Assembly (NCBI RefSeq): GCF_029836165.1
Contig: NZ_JAOEBG010000011.1
Location: 1-64,000 of the forward strand
Source: Pseudomonas sp. GD04091
GTDB lineage: Bacteria; Pseudomonadota; Gammaproteobacteria; Pseudomonadales; Pseudomonadaceae
Reading direction: 5' to 3'
DNA length: 64,000 nucleotides
Shown here piece after piece: positions 27,789 to 37,347 of the stretch. The translations under genes were made by a program, and so were the position numbers. Within the stretch, counting starts at the first letter, position 1; each line of letters opens with the position of its first letter. A model generated the notes under the pieces. The model did no database searches. It worked only from the letters and a program-made list of their open reading frames with translations, and was not told the origin of the DNA.

Positions 27789-28226
27789 TCAGCCCTTGAC
27801 CGGGTTCAGGTCGAAGGCGTCCGCCTGGTACTGGAACAGCAGGCAGTCGGCAGCCGCGGTGCAACCACTCTCATGCACCAGATTCGCCGGCAGCTTGTAG
27901 TAGGAACCGGCCGGGTATTCCACCCGCTTGCCATCGATCACCGCATAGAAGGTACCGCTCAGGACTACGGTCGGCAGCGTCTGGCTGTGGGTATGCAGGC
28001 CGTTGTCGGTGCCTTTGCGGAATTTCACGTAGGCCGAGTATGGGCCGCTGCCGAACAGATCGCCTTCGACATTGGCGTAGCTCACGGCGCCTTGGGTACC
28101 GCTGACGGCTTGCCAGTGCAGCGTGGCGCTGTCCGGCACCGAAATCAGCTTCTCGCCAGTGGCGTTGGCAGTGGTGGCAAGTGCGGCCATCGTCAGGCCG
28201 GCGAACATCGCGTGCAGTGCTTTCAT
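27789..28226 (-). CDS. Exported cupin-domain protein
   Basis: A 145-residue protein with a signal peptide (MFAGLTMAALATTANA, cleavage about residue 23) and one cupin domain: FRKGTDNGLHTHSQTLPTVVLSGTFYAVIDGKRVEYPAGSYYKLPANLVHESGC. The metal-binding His pair LHTH and a later HES His are present, so it may bind a metal. Two cysteines near the end (SGCTAAADC) could form a disulfide. The start at 28226 has GGGAGG-type SD; the frame is open to 28307. Function unknown. Confidence 0.82.
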   Translation of the reverse strand: MKALHAMFAGLTMAALATTANATGEKLISVPDSATLHWQAVSGTQGAVSYANVEGDLFGSGPYSAYVKFRKGTDNGLHTHSQTLPTVVLSGTFYAVIDGKRVEYPAGSYYKLPANLVHESGCTAAADCLLFQYQADAFDLNPVKG

Positions 28227-28330
28227 GGGGGAGGCTCCTTCGCCAATTGACTGTGCGGCGAAGGTTAACCATTCAACCCGTGCACAAATACCCCGTGAGC
28301 AAGCCATGACTTGTGCAAGTTAAGCACATA

Positions 28331-29236
28331 TCAATTCAGCCAGCGTGGCTCGGCATAGTACGCCTGCACATAGTCGAGCAGCGCCCGCACCTTGGGCGCA
28401 AGGTATCGGCTTTGTGGGTAGACCGCGTAAAGGGTGCGCGACGGCAGCGCCCATTCTTTCAGCACGGGCACCAGGCGTCCGTCGCGCAGGGCGTCGTGGA
28501 CGATGAAGCGATCGAAACTGGCGATGCCAAGACCGCCAATGGCTGCCGTGCGCAGGGCGATGGGCGAGTTGGCGCTCAGGCGCCTGGGCATCAGTACGTC
28601 CTGTCGCTCGCCGCCGGGGCCGGTGAGCTGGAGCCGTTGTGGATGCAGCAGCTGGGTGAAGCCAAGCAGTGAGTGCGCAGCGAGGTCATCGAGGGTGACA
28701 GGGGCGCCGTGCCGTTCCAGGTAGCCGGGCGCGGCCACCAGCACTACTTCGCTGACGGCCAGTTGGCGTGCGACCAGGCTGGAGTCTGGCAGGTGGTCGG
28801 TGACCCTCAGGCAGACGTCGATGTCCTCTTCGAGCAGGTCGATGAAGCGGTCACTGCAATGCAGCTCGACCTGCAACTGTTCATGGCGTTCGACGAAATC
28901 CGGCAGCCAGCGCCCCAGCTCCAGTTCGCCGAACGCGGTGGCCACGCCCAGGCGCAGGGTACCGCTGGGTTGCTGCTGGTGCTCGGACAACTCGAGGGTC
29001 ATCGCCTGCATCTGCTCGAGGATCTGCACGCAGTGGCGGTAGAACAGCGCGCCGGCCTCGGTCAGTTGCAGGCGACGGGTGGTGCGATTGAGCAACTGGG
29101 TGCCGAGGTGGCGCTCGAGGTTCTTCACCTGGCGCGACAGCACGGTATGGGAAACGCCCGCCTGGTGGGCGGCGGCGCTGAAGCTGCCGAGGTCGACGAC
29201 CCGGCGGAAGGCCTGCATGGCGCTCAACTGATCCAT
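28331..29236 (-). CDS. LysR-family regulator (CrgA-like)
   Basis: A 301-residue LysR-type regulator: HTH MDQLSAMQAFRRVVDLGSFSAAAHQAGVSHTVLSRQVKNLE, the RTTRRLQLTEAGALFYRHC linker and an effector domain. The C-terminus (RDGRLVPVLKEWALPSRTLYAVYPQSRYLAPKVRALLDYV) is typical of the CrgA branch. It lies upstream of, and in the same direction as, the exported cupin gene, 104 bp away, so it may control it. It is not PcaQ-like. Confidence 0.85.
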   Translation of the reverse strand: MDQLSAMQAFRRVVDLGSFSAAAHQAGVSHTVLSRQVKNLERHLGTQLLNRTTRRLQLTEAGALFYRHCVQILEQMQAMTLELSEHQQQPSGTLRLGVATAFGELELGRWLPDFVERHEQLQVELHCSDRFIDLLEEDIDVCLRVTDHLPDSSLVARQLAVSEVVLVAAPGYLERHGAPVTLDDLAAHSLLGFTQLLHPQRLQLTGPGGERQDVLMPRRLSANSPIALRTAAIGGLGIASFDRFIVHDALRDGRLVPVLKEWALPSRTLYAVYPQSRYLAPKVRALLDYVQAYYAEPRWLN

Positions 29237-29263
29237 CGATGCATCGCTCCTGATGGCGAGTGG

Positions 29264-29282
29264 CGGGGCCGTTGCGGCCCCG
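29264..29282 (-). terminator. GC hairpin after trmA
   Basis: CGGGGCC-GTTGC-GGCCCCG lies 12 bp after the trmA stop and before the LysR gene start, on the minus strand. No clear T-run. Confidence 0.45.
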
Positions 29283-29294
29283 TCCTGTCGCGGG

Positions 29295-30380
29295 TCAACG
29301 CCGGACCAGCAGCACCCCGCTTTCCATGTGATGGGTATAGGGGAACTGGTCGAACAGGGCGCAGCGTTCGATACGGTGGGTATCGTGCAGCTGGGCGATG
29401 TTCTGCGCCAGGGTCTCGGGGTTGCAGGAAATGTACAGGATGCGCTCGAAGCGGCGAGCCAGCTCGCAGGTGTCCGGGTCCATGCCGGCGCGCGGCGGGT
29501 CGACGAACACCGTGCCGAAGTCGTAGCTTTTCAGGTCGATGCCTTCCAGGCGGCGGAACGGACGCACCTCGTTCAGCGCCTGGGTCAGCTCCTCGGCCGA
29601 AAGGCGCACCAGGCGCACGTTGCCCACGCCGTTCTCGTCGAGGTTGTGCAGCGCGGCGTTGACCGAGGTCTTGCTGATCTCGGTGGCCAGCACCTGACGC
29701 GCACGGGTGGCCAGCGGCAGGGTGAAGTTGCCGTTGCCGCAGTACAGCTCCAGCAGGTCGTCCGCGCGCTCGCCCATGGCTTCGAAGGCCCAGCCGAGCA
29801 TCTTCTGGTTCACCGCGCCGTTGGGCTGGGTGAAGGCGCCTTCGGGCTGGCGGTAGCTGAAGGTGCGTCCGGCGATGTCGAGTTTCTCCACCGCGTAGTC
29901 GCGGCCGATCACCACGCGCTTGCCTTTCGAGCGGCCGATCACGCTGACGCCGAGGTCACCGGCCAACTGCTGCGCGGCCGCTTCCCAGGCCTCGTCCAGC
30001 GGGCGGTGGTAGCACAGGGTGACCATCGCATCACCTGCCAGGGTGGTGAGGAACTCCACCTGGAACAGACGGTTGTTCAGCGCCTCGCTGGCTTGCCAGG
30101 CGGCTTTCAGGCGCGGCATCAGGTCATTGATACGTTGGCTGGCGATGGGGAACTCGTCGATCAGGATCGCCTTGTGCTTCTCGCCCGGGGCGAACATCGC
30201 GTAGTGGCGCTGGCCGTCCTCGCGCCACAGACGGAACTCGGCGCGCAGGCGGTAGTGCTCGCGGGGCGAGTCGAACACCGCCGGCTCCGGGGCGTCGAAC
30301 GCTGCCAGCAGCTCGCGCAGGCGGGCGGCCTTGGCCGCCAGCTGCGCGTCGTATTGCGCGGGGTCGAAGACAGCACTCAT
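29295..30380 (-). CDS. trmA: tRNA (uracil-54-C5)-methyltransferase
   Basis: A 361-residue SAM-dependent enzyme that makes ribothymidine at tRNA position 54. Motifs: SAM-binding [16 protein letters not shown], the catalytic DPPRAG block in [14 protein letters not shown], and the nucleophile Cys in [14 protein letters not shown]. No N-terminal TRAM domain, as expected for TrmA. Its start overlaps the end of the purine permease gene by 4 bp, so the two are co-transcribed. Confidence 0.95.
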   Translation of the reverse strand: MSAVFDPAQYDAQLAAKAARLRELLAAFDAPEPAVFDSPREHYRLRAEFRLWREDGQRHYAMFAPGEKHKAILIDEFPIASQRINDLMPRLKAAWQASEALNNRLFQVEFLTTLAGDAMVTLCYHRPLDEAWEAAAQQLAGDLGVSVIGRSKGKRVVIGRDYAVEKLDIAGRTFSYRQPEGAFTQPNGAVNQKMLGWAFEAMGERADDLLELYCGNGNFTLPLATRARQVLATEISKTSVNAALHNLDENGVGNVRLVRLSAEELTQALNEVRPFRRLEGIDLKSYDFGTVFVDPPRAGMDPDTCELARRFERILYISCNPETLAQNIAQLHDTHRIERCALFDQFPYTHHMESGVLLVRR

Positions 30381-31672
30381 GCGGGGAACCAGCCGAGCTT
30401 GATGACGAACAGGATGGACAGGATCACCAGCGCCGGGTTCAGGTCTTGGCGACGGCCGGAGATCAGTTTGATGGCGGTCCAGGCGATGAAGCCGAAGGCG
30501 ATGCCGTTGGCGATCGAGTAGGTCAGCGGCATGGCCAGGGCGGTCACCACCACCGGCGCGGCTTCGGTGACGTCGTCCCAGTTGATTTCGGCCAGGCCCG
30601 AGGCCATCAGCACGGCGACGAACAGCAGCGCCGGGGCGGTGGCGAAGGCCGGCACGCTGCCGGCCAGCGGGGCGAAGAACAGGGCCAGCAGGAACAGGAC
30701 CGCCACCACGATGGCGGTGAGACCGGTGCGGCCACCGGCGCTGACGCCGGCTGCCGACTCGATGTAGCTGGTGGTGGTCGAGGTGCCCAGCAGGGAGCCG
30801 GCCATGGCGGCGGTACTGTCGGCGATCAGGGCGCGGCCCATCTTCGGCATGTGCCCGTCCTTGCCCATCAGGCCGGCGCGCTTGGCCACGCCGATCAGGG
30901 TGCCGGAGTTGTCGAACAGGTCGACGAACAGGAAGGCGAAGATCACGCTGATCAGGCCGACGTCCAGCGCGCCCTTGATGTCCAGCTGCAGGAAGGTCGG
31001 CGCCAGCGACGGCGGCATCGACACCACGCCGCCGAACGGGGTGACGCCCATGGCGATCGAGGCCACGGTCACGGCGAGGATGCCGATCAGCACCGCGCCA
31101 CGTACTTTCATCGCCTCGAGCGCGACGATCAGGAAGAAGCCCAGGGTGGCGAGGACCGGCGCCGGCTTCGCGAGGTCGCCCAGGCCCACCAGGGTGGCCT
31201 GGTTGTCGACGACGATGCCGGCGTTATGCAGGGCGATGAGCGCCAGGAACAGGCCGATGCCGGCGGCGATCGCCGAGCGCAGCGGCAGCGGGATGCTGTT
31301 CACGATCCATTCGCGGATGCGGAAGATCGACAGCAGGAAGAACAGCACCGCGGAGAGGAACACCGCGCCCAGGGCTACCTGCCAGGTATGGCCCATGTGC
31401 AGGACCACGGTGTAGGTGAAGAAGGCGTTCAGGCCCATGCCCGGCGCCAGGGCGATCGGGTAGTTGGCGATGATGCCCATGGTCACCGAACCGATGGCCG
31501 CGGCCAGGCAGGTGGCGACGAAGATCGCGCCCTTGTCCATGCCGGTCTCGCCGAGAATGCTCGGGTTGACGAACAGGATGTAGGCCATGGCCAGGAAGGT
31601 GGTGACGCCCGCGAGAATCTCGGTGCGCACGTTGGTGTTGTGTGCTCTCAGTTGAAACAGCCTTTCCAGCAT
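30377..31672 (-). CDS. NCS2 (AzgA-like) purine permease
   Basis: A 431-residue membrane transporter of the adenine/guanine/hypoxanthine branch of the NCS2 family (E. coli AdeP/GhxP-like). N-terminal [22 protein letters not shown] and [18 protein letters not shown] are diagnostic, with [14 protein letters not shown] in the second half. It would take up purine bases by proton symport; which base is not decidable here. The start at 31672 was chosen because the longer frame to 31783 is low-complexity and unlike the family. Confidence 0.88.
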   Translation of the reverse strand: MLERLFQLRAHNTNVRTEILAGVTTFLAMAYILFVNPSILGETGMDKGAIFVATCLAAAIGSVTMGIIANYPIALAPGMGLNAFFTYTVVLHMGHTWQVALGAVFLSAVLFFLLSIFRIREWIVNSIPLPLRSAIAAGIGLFLALIALHNAGIVVDNQATLVGLGDLAKPAPVLATLGFFLIVALEAMKVRGAVLIGILAVTVASIAMGVTPFGGVVSMPPSLAPTFLQLDIKGALDVGLISVIFAFLFVDLFDNSGTLIGVAKRAGLMGKDGHMPKMGRALIADSTAAMAGSLLGTSTTTSYIESAAGVSAGGRTGLTAIVVAVLFLLALFFAPLAGSVPAFATAPALLFVAVLMASGLAEINWDDVTEAAPVVVTALAMPLTYSIANGIAFGFIAWTAIKLISGRRQDLNPALVILSILFVIKLGWFPA

Positions 31673-31806
31673 GCCTGCTCCCCAGGGCGCCCTCGCGCCG
31701 TGAATGTATCGACCCCAACAGCAAAGCACAGACCGTACCGGGTGCCGTGGTTTTGTGCGGGGCGGAAAAAAGCCGCGCATCATACCAGCAAGGGGGGCAG
31801 GGGCCT

Positions 31807-31899
31807 ATCGTGGGAGCGGGCTTGCCCGCGATTTCGTCGGATAGGCCAGGCGCAACCGTCCGGGTCTTTGAAATCGCGGGGCAAGCCCGCTCCCACGAT
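31807..31899. repeat. REP pair upstream of the purine permease
   Basis: Left unit 31807-31834 and right unit 31871-31899 are inverted copies with the GCGGGCTTGCC core. The 245-bp gap 31673-31917 holds only this pair, the end of the MFS gene and the permease promoter; I see no gene in it. Confidence 0.85.
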
Positions 31900-31917
31900 G
31901 AGAGCGTGCAGGGCCTG

Positions 31918-33138
31918 TCAGCCGTTGTGCATGCGGTCCCGGTGAGTCAGCGTCGGGAACAGCTTCATCCACACCCCGGTCACCACCAGTGTGCCGACAC
32001 CCCCGAGCACCACTGCCGGCACTGTGCCAAACCAGTGCGCGGTCAGCCCCGACTCGAACTCGCCGAGCTGGTTCGAGGCACCGATGAACAGCCCGTTCAC
32101 CGCGCTCACTCGGCCACGCATCTCGTCCGGTGTCTCCAGCTGCACGAAGGCGCCACGGATGACCATGCTGATCATGTCCGCCGCGCCGAGCACCACCAGC
32201 ACCGCCAACGAGAACCAGAACGAGGTCGAGAGACCGAAGGCGATGGTCGCCACACCGAAAATGCCCACCGAGGCGAACATGATCAGCCCGACCTTGCGCT
32301 CCACCGGGAAGCGCGCCAGCCACAGCGACATCAGCAGCGCCCCCACCGCCGGTGCCGAGCGCAGCAGGCCCAGGCCCCAGGCGCCGGTGAGCAGGATGTC
32401 CTTGGCGAACACCGGCAGCAGCGCGGTGGCACCGCCCAGCAGCACGGCGAACAGGTCCAGGGAGATGGCGCCGAAGATGTCCGGGCGGCTGCGGATGAAG
32501 CGGATACCGGCGAGCAACGAGTCAAGGTTGGCCCGGCCGGGTTGCGGTTGCTGCCGTCGGGCGTCGAGGCTCAAGGTCAGCAGGCAGGCGATGAGGTAGA
32601 GGATCACGGTCGGGCCATACACCCAGGTGCTGCCGAGGGCATACAGCAAGCCCCCCACTGCCGGCGCGACGATGGTCGCCGACTGGGTGGCCGACGCCGA
32701 GGCCGCCACCGCGCGGGGAAACAGGCCCGGCGGCACCACGTTGGGCAGCAGTGCCTGGGTCGCTGGCATCTCGAACGAGCGGGTGGCGCCCAGCAGGAAG
32801 GCGAGAACGAAGATCAGCTCGCGGCTGACATTGTCGCTGGCGCTGCCCAGGGCCAGCGCCAGGGCGATCAGCGCCTGCAGGGTCTGGCACAAGGCCGCGA
32901 CCTTGCGCCGGTCATAGCGATCGGCGACATGCCCGGTGTGCAGCATGAACAGCACCCGCGGCGCGAATTCCACCAGGCCGACCAGGCCCAGGTCGAGCAC
33001 ATTGCTAGTGAGTTGGTAGAGGTGCCAGCCGATGGCCACGGTGAGCATCTGAAAGCCGCTGGCGGTGAACACCCGGGCCAGCCAGAACGCGAGGAAAGGA
33101 CGGTGATGGCGCAGCAATTGCGGGGTGGAATCGGACAT
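31918..33138 (-). CDS. MFS exporter (EntS-like MFS_3 family)
   Basis: A 406-residue major facilitator protein with about 12 helices. It begins LLRHHRPFLAFWLARVFTASGFQMLTVAIGWHLYQLT. The loop motif between helices 2 and 3 (HTGHVADRYDRRKV) fits the MFS signature GxxxDRxxRR. It is closest in type to enterobactin exporter EntS and macrolide-efflux MFS_3 proteins. The substrate is unknown. The start at 33138 gives MSDSTPQLLRHH; the frame extends to 33183. Confidence 0.82.
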   Translation of the reverse strand: MSDSTPQLLRHHRPFLAFWLARVFTASGFQMLTVAIGWHLYQLTSNVLDLGLVGLVEFAPRVLFMLHTGHVADRYDRRKVAALCQTLQALIALALALGSASDNVSRELIFVLAFLLGATRSFEMPATQALLPNVVPPGLFPRAVAASASATQSATIVAPAVGGLLYALGSTWVYGPTVILYLIACLLTLSLDARRQQPQPGRANLDSLLAGIRFIRSRPDIFGAISLDLFAVLLGGATALLPVFAKDILLTGAWGLGLLRSAPAVGALLMSLWLARFPVERKVGLIMFASVGIFGVATIAFGLSTSFWFSLAVLVVLGAADMISMVIRGAFVQLETPDEMRGRVSAVNGLFIGASNQLGEFESGLTAHWFGTVPAVVLGGVGTLVVTGVWMKLFPTLTHRDRMHNG

Positions 33139-33186
33139 CGGATGCCTGCGGCCTCGGAGATAGAGGGGGCTGCAGCGTAACATCTG

Positions 33187-33197
33187 TTTGTAACAAA
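33187..33197. promoter_or_regulatory. Short dyad before the MFS gene
   Basis: TTTGT-A-ACAAA, a perfect dyad 48 bp upstream of the MFS start. It could be an operator; it is short enough to be chance. The gap 33139-33481 otherwise holds no gene, only this dyad and the ANR box. Confidence 0.3.
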
Positions 33198-33320
33198 TGG
33201 TTGCTGAAAACCGCGTGGATCAACTCCCGGCGCTTCGCATAAGCGGGTGAGGCAACAGGTCACGCGGCAATCAACCACACATCCGGATGGGTCATTCAGG
33301 ACTATGCTTCCATTCAGTCG

Positions 33321-33334
33321 TTGATCTGGGTCAA
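33321..33334. promoter_or_regulatory. ANR/FNR box before cioA
   Basis: TTGAT-CTGG-GTCAA matches the ANR consensus TTGAT-N4-ATCAA at nine of ten positions, 147 bp before the cioA ATG. In P. aeruginosa ANR represses cioAB at low oxygen; the position fits such control. Confidence 0.65.
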
Positions 33335-33481
33335 TCGTTCCAGATGCAACGATCTTGGCCCTCGGGCCGGAATCCCCGCGATCGAACAGAACAATTCCAA
33401 CGTGCCGCACTCGATACCCGTGGGGGCAGTGGGCGACGGGGCCACGGGCCCGGCCGCCGGATTATCTGAAGAGGAAGCATC

Positions 33482-34918
33482 ATGTTCGGATTGGAAGCCC
33501 TAGAGCTCGCCCGAATCCAGTTTGCCTTTACCGTGTCCTTTCACATCCTGTTCCCGGCCATCACCATTGGCCTGGCGAGCTACCTGGCGGTTCTCGAAGG
33601 CCTTTGGCTGAGGACCGGCGACAACACCTACCGTGACCTCTACCACTTCTGGTCGAAGATCTTCGCCGTCAACTTCGGCATGGGCGTGGTCTCCGGCCTG
33701 GTCATGGCCTACCAGTTCGGCACCAACTGGAGCCAGTTCTCCGACTTCGCCGGCTCCATCACCGGCCCCCTGCTTACCTACGAGGTGCTCACGGCCTTCT
33801 TCCTCGAGGCCGGTTTCCTCGGCGTCATGCTGTTCGGCTGGAACCGTGTCGGCCGTGGCCTGCACTTCTTCGCCACGGTGATGGTGGCGATCGGCACGCT
33901 GGTGTCGACGTTCTGGATCCTGGCTTCCAACAGCTGGATGCAGACCCCGCAGGGCTACGAGATCGTCGATGGCCGGGTGATCCCGGTGGACTGGCTGGCG
34001 GTGATCTTCAACCCGTCCTTCCCCTATCGCCTGATGCACATGGCCACTGCGGCCTTCGTCGCCACCGCGTTCTTCGTCGGCGCCTCGGCGGCCTGGCACC
34101 TGCTGCGCGGACGTGACAACCCGGCGGTGCGCAAGATGCTGTCGATGGCCATGTGGATGGCGCTGATCGTCGCGCCGGTCCAGGCCGTGATCGGCGACTT
34201 CCATGGCCTGAACACGCTCAAGCATCAGCCGGTGAAGATCGCCGCCATCGAAGGTCACTGGGAGAACAAGCCCGGTGAGCCGACGCCGCTGATCCTGTTC
34301 GGCATTCCCGACATGAAAGCCGAGACCACCCACTTCAAGCTCGAGATTCCGGCGCTCGGCAGCCTGATCCTCACCCACAGCCTGGACAAGCAGGTCCCGG
34401 CGATGAAGGACTTCCCGCCGCAAGACCGGCCCAACTCGACCATCGTGTTCTGGTCGTTCCGGATCATGGTCGGCCTGGGCTTGCTGATGATCTTCGTCGG
34501 CCTGTGGAGCCTGTGGCTGCGCAAGCGCGGCACCCTGTACAGCTCGCGGCCGTTCCTCTACCTGACCTTGTGGATGGGGCCTTCCGGCCTGATCGCGATC
34601 CTCGCCGGGTGGTTCACCACCGAGATCGGTCGCCAGCCATGGGTGGTCTACGGGTTGATGCGCACCGCCGATGGCGTGTCCAACCACAGCTATGCGCAGC
34701 TCGGCTTCACCCTGGTGATGTTCGTGGTGGTCTACTTCGCCCTGTTCGGCACCGGCATCGGCTACATGTTGCGCCTGGTGCGCAAAGGCCCGCAAACCGG
34801 CGAGGGCGATGAGCACACCCCTGGCGGCCCGGGCCAGAAACGCACGCCGGCGCGGCCGTTGTCCGCCGCCGATGACGGCCATGAGGCCGACTCCACCCGC
34901 CTGAGCAAGGGGAACTGA
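33482..34918 (+). CDS. cioA: Cyanide-insensitive bd-type quinol oxidase subunit I
   Basis: A 478-residue CydA/CioA protein, the heme b and quinol-binding subunit of a bd-type terminal oxidase that reduces oxygen to water without proton pumping. Haem ligands visible: His in VSFHILFP (about residue 21) and His in YRLMHMATAA (about residue 187). The Q-loop is short, as in CIO-type enzymes rather than E. coli CydA. SD GAGGAAG precedes the ATG. cioB follows directly. Confidence 0.94.
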   Translation: MFGLEALELARIQFAFTVSFHILFPAITIGLASYLAVLEGLWLRTGDNTYRDLYHFWSKIFAVNFGMGVVSGLVMAYQFGTNWSQFSDFAGSITGPLLTYEVLTAFFLEAGFLGVMLFGWNRVGRGLHFFATVMVAIGTLVSTFWILASNSWMQTPQGYEIVDGRVIPVDWLAVIFNPSFPYRLMHMATAAFVATAFFVGASAAWHLLRGRDNPAVRKMLSMAMWMALIVAPVQAVIGDFHGLNTLKHQPVKIAAIEGHWENKPGEPTPLILFGIPDMKAETTHFKLEIPALGSLILTHSLDKQVPAMKDFPPQDRPNSTIVFWSFRIMVGLGLLMIFVGLWSLWLRKRGTLYSSRPFLYLTLWMGPSGLIAILAGWFTTEIGRQPWVVYGLMRTADGVSNHSYAQLGFTLVMFVVVYFALFGTGIGYMLRLVRKGPQTGEGDEHTPGGPGQKRTPARPLSAADDGHEADSTRLSKGN

Positions 34919-34919
34919 G

Positions 34920-35927
34920 ATGGGAATCGATCTTCCGCTGATCTGGGCCGTGATCATCATCTTCGGCGTCATGATGTACGTGGTGATGGATGGTTTCGAC
35001 CTGGGGATCGGCATGCTCTTCCCCTTCGTCAAGGACGAGCGTGACCGTGACGTGATGATGAACACCGTCGCCCCGGTGTGGGACGGCAACGAAACCTGGC
35101 TGGTGCTGGGAGGCGCGGCACTGTTCGGTGCCTTCCCGCTGGCCTACTCGGTGGTGCTCGAGGCGCTGTACCTGCCGTTGATCCTGATGCTGGTGGGCCT
35201 GATCTTCCGTGGCGTGGCCTTCGAGTTCCGCTTCAAGGCCCGGCCCCACAAACGCCATATCTGGGACAAGGCGTTCATCTGGGGCTCGCTGGTGGCGACC
35301 TTCTTCCAGGGCGTGGCCCTGGGGGCCTTCATCGAGGGCTTCAAGGTGGTCGACCGCAAGTTCGCCGGCGGCACGCTCGACTGGCTGACCCCGTTCACGC
35401 TGTTCTCCGGCCTGGGCCTGATCGTCGCCTACACCCTGCTGGGCTGCACCTGGCTGATCATGAAGACCGAAGGACCGCTGCAGAAGAAGATGCACGATGT
35501 GGCCCGGCCGCTGGCGCTGGTGCTGCTGGCGGTGATCGGCATCGTCAGCCTGTGGACGCCGATCGCCTACCCGCAGATCGCCGAACGCTGGTTCAGCATG
35601 CCTAACCTGGTCTGGTTCATGCCGGTACCGATCCTGGTGCTGGTGACCTTCTACGGACTGCTTCGCGCGGTGGCGCGCAACGCCCACTACACGCCGTTCC
35701 TGCTGACCCTGGTGCTGATCTTCCTGGGCTACAGCGGCCTGGGCATCAGTCTGTGGCCGAACATCATCCCGCCGTCCATCAGCATCTGGGACGCCGCGGC
35801 GCCGCCGCAGAGCCAGGGCTTCATGCTGGTCGGCACGCTGTTCATCCTGCCATTCATCCTGGGCTACACCTACTGGAGCTACTACGTGTTCCGCGGCAAG
35901 GTGACCCATGACGATGGCTATCACTAG
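34920..35927 (+). CDS. cioB: Cyanide-insensitive bd-type quinol oxidase subunit II
   Basis: A 335-residue CydB/CioB membrane protein with about eight to nine helices. Family blocks: IFGVMMYVVMDGFDLGIGMLFP, PVWDGNETWLVLGGAALFGAFP and GVALGAFIEGF. It pairs with CioA. It starts one base after the cioA stop region with GGGGAACTGAG upstream, and a DUF2474 gene follows 12 bp downstream. Confidence 0.94.
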   Translation: MGIDLPLIWAVIIIFGVMMYVVMDGFDLGIGMLFPFVKDERDRDVMMNTVAPVWDGNETWLVLGGAALFGAFPLAYSVVLEALYLPLILMLVGLIFRGVAFEFRFKARPHKRHIWDKAFIWGSLVATFFQGVALGAFIEGFKVVDRKFAGGTLDWLTPFTLFSGLGLIVAYTLLGCTWLIMKTEGPLQKKMHDVARPLALVLLAVIGIVSLWTPIAYPQIAERWFSMPNLVWFMPVPILVLVTFYGLLRAVARNAHYTPFLLTLVLIFLGYSGLGISLWPNIIPPSISIWDAAAPPQSQGFMLVGTLFILPFILGYTYWSYYVFRGKVTHDDGYH

Positions 35928-35939
35928 GAGTGCCAGGCA

Positions 35940-36080
35940 ATGACTGTCGAAGAGAAGAAGCCGTTGTGGCAGCGCCTGGGCTGGCTGGTGCTGATCTGGG
36001 TGTTGAGCGTGGCGGCGCTTGGGGTGGTCGCCTATGGCATGCGCATGTTCATGAGTGCGGCGGGCCTTAGTACTCACTAA
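35940..36080 (+). CDS. DUF2474 small membrane protein of the bd oxidase
   Basis: A 46-residue protein beginning MTVEEKKPLWQRLGWL, then one helix (LVLIWVLSVAALGVVAYGMRMFM) and a short tail. DUF2474 genes commonly sit after cioB/cydB in Pseudomonas. By analogy to CydX in E. coli it probably stabilises the oxidase (inference). GGAG lies 9 bp before the ATG and the gene is 12 bp from the cioB stop. Confidence 0.88.
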   Translation: MTVEEKKPLWQRLGWLVLIWVLSVAALGVVAYGMRMFMSAAGLSTH

Positions 36081-36090
36081 GCCTTTGATC

Positions 36091-36143
36091 CATCGCGGGG
36101 CAAGTCGCAGCGGCGGTTCGACGCTGCGACTTGCCCCGCGATG
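36091..36143. repeat. REP-type perfect hairpin between the cio operon and rlmG
   Basis: Arms 36091-36112 and 36122-36143 are perfectly complementary over 22 bp with a 9-base loop. The CATCGCGGGGCAAG core is shared with other REPs but the inner part differs (TCGCAGCG). It starts 10 bp after the DUF2474 stop and lies between convergent genes; it may act as a bidirectional terminator. Confidence 0.8.
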
Positions 36144-36145
36144 CT

Positions 36146-37270
36146 TTATTTCCTGGCCTTGAGCACCACGAACTTCGGCGTCGCCGCCACCTGTTCCACG
36201 CCCCGGAACAACCGCGCCAGCTTGCTGTGGTAGCCCAGGTGGCGGTTGCCGACGATGTACAACGCGCCACCGACCTCCAGCGCCTCCCGGGCCTGCTGGA
36301 ACATGCGCCAGGCGAGGAAGTCGCCCACCACCTGCTGCTGGTGGAACGGCGGGTTGCACAGCACCACGTCCAGCGACTGTCGTTCCTGGCCGGCCAGGCC
36401 ATCCGCCGCGCGGATTTCCACCTCGCGGGCACCCAACGCCGCCTGCCAGTTCTCCCGCGCCGACTGCACCGCCATGTACGACTCGTCCACCAGCGTGTAG
36501 TGCGCATCCGGGTTGAGCAGGGCGCTGGCGATGGCCAGCACGCCATTGCCGCAGCCCAGGTCTGCGACGCGGGCGCGGCCGAGGTCACGTGGCAGGTGCG
36601 GCAGGAAGGCGCGGGTGCCGATGTCCAGGCCCTCGCGGCAGAACACGTTGGCATGGTTGACCAGCTCCAGGGCCGGTTCATCCAGGTGGTAGCGGGTCGG
36701 GTAGGGCGAGCGCGTGGCCGCTCGTCCGGCGACGGTGGCGGTGAGCAGCCGGGCCTTCTTTTGCGCCAGCGATGCCTGGACCGGACCGATGTACTTTTCC
36801 ATCAGGTCGCCGGCGGCGCGCGGCAGGTGCTTGATCATGGCACCGGCGATCACCTGGGCTCCGGGGGCCAGCTGGCCCTGCAGGCGGATCAGTTGCTCTT
36901 CCAGCAGCGCCAGCGTCTTGGGCACGCGCACCAGCACGCGGTCGAACGGGCCCTGCCAGGTTTCGCTGGCTGTCACGAAAGGCACCGCATCGAACGGCTT
37001 GTCATTGCGTGCCAGGTTCTTTTCCAGCGCCATGCGCGCCAGGTGCGAGTCGCCGCTGCTGGTCACCTGCAGGTGGCCGGCCAGGCTCGTGGCCAGCGCC
37101 CCGAAACTGTCGTTGAGTACCAGCACCTTGCAACCTGCGGTGGGTGACTGGGCAGCCAGGTGTTCCAGCAGGTACTGGTCGGCGGCATCGAAAGCCAGCA
37201 GGGGGTCGTTGGCCTGCTCCGGCTGGCGGATCAGGTCGAGGTCGGCGAAGGGGCTGTTGAACAGGGGCAT
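36146..37270 (-). CDS. rlmG: 23S rRNA (guanine-1835-N2)-methyltransferase
   Basis: A 374-residue RlmG/RsmC-type enzyme. The N-terminal half is a degenerate methyltransferase domain (CKVLVLNDSFGALATSLA). The C-terminal half has the working SAM site VADLGCGNGVLAIASALL and the N-methyltransferase motif CNPPFHQQ. It methylates G1835 of 23S rRNA. Length fits RlmG (about 375) rather than RsmC (about 340). Confidence 0.9.
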   Translation of the reverse strand: MPLFNSPFADLDLIRQPEQANDPLLAFDAADQYLLEHLAAQSPTAGCKVLVLNDSFGALATSLAGHLQVTSSGDSHLARMALEKNLARNDKPFDAVPFVTASETWQGPFDRVLVRVPKTLALLEEQLIRLQGQLAPGAQVIAGAMIKHLPRAAGDLMEKYIGPVQASLAQKKARLLTATVAGRAATRSPYPTRYHLDEPALELVNHANVFCREGLDIGTRAFLPHLPRDLGRARVADLGCGNGVLAIASALLNPDAHYTLVDESYMAVQSARENWQAALGAREVEIRAADGLAGQERQSLDVVLCNPPFHQQQVVGDFLAWRMFQQAREALEVGGALYIVGNRHLGYHSKLARLFRGVEQVAATPKFVVLKARK

Positions 37271-37347
37271 GACAAGGGGCTCTGCTGCGAATCTGCGTGA
37301 GGGGGCGATTCTACAGGGCTTTGTACGCCACAGGGGCTAGCGTTGGG

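Noticed and set aside
28331..29236. The LysR gene near pcaHG as PcaQ
   Set aside because: Its HTH and C-terminus are of the CrgA type, it is separated from pcaHG by a convergent cupin gene, and it points away.
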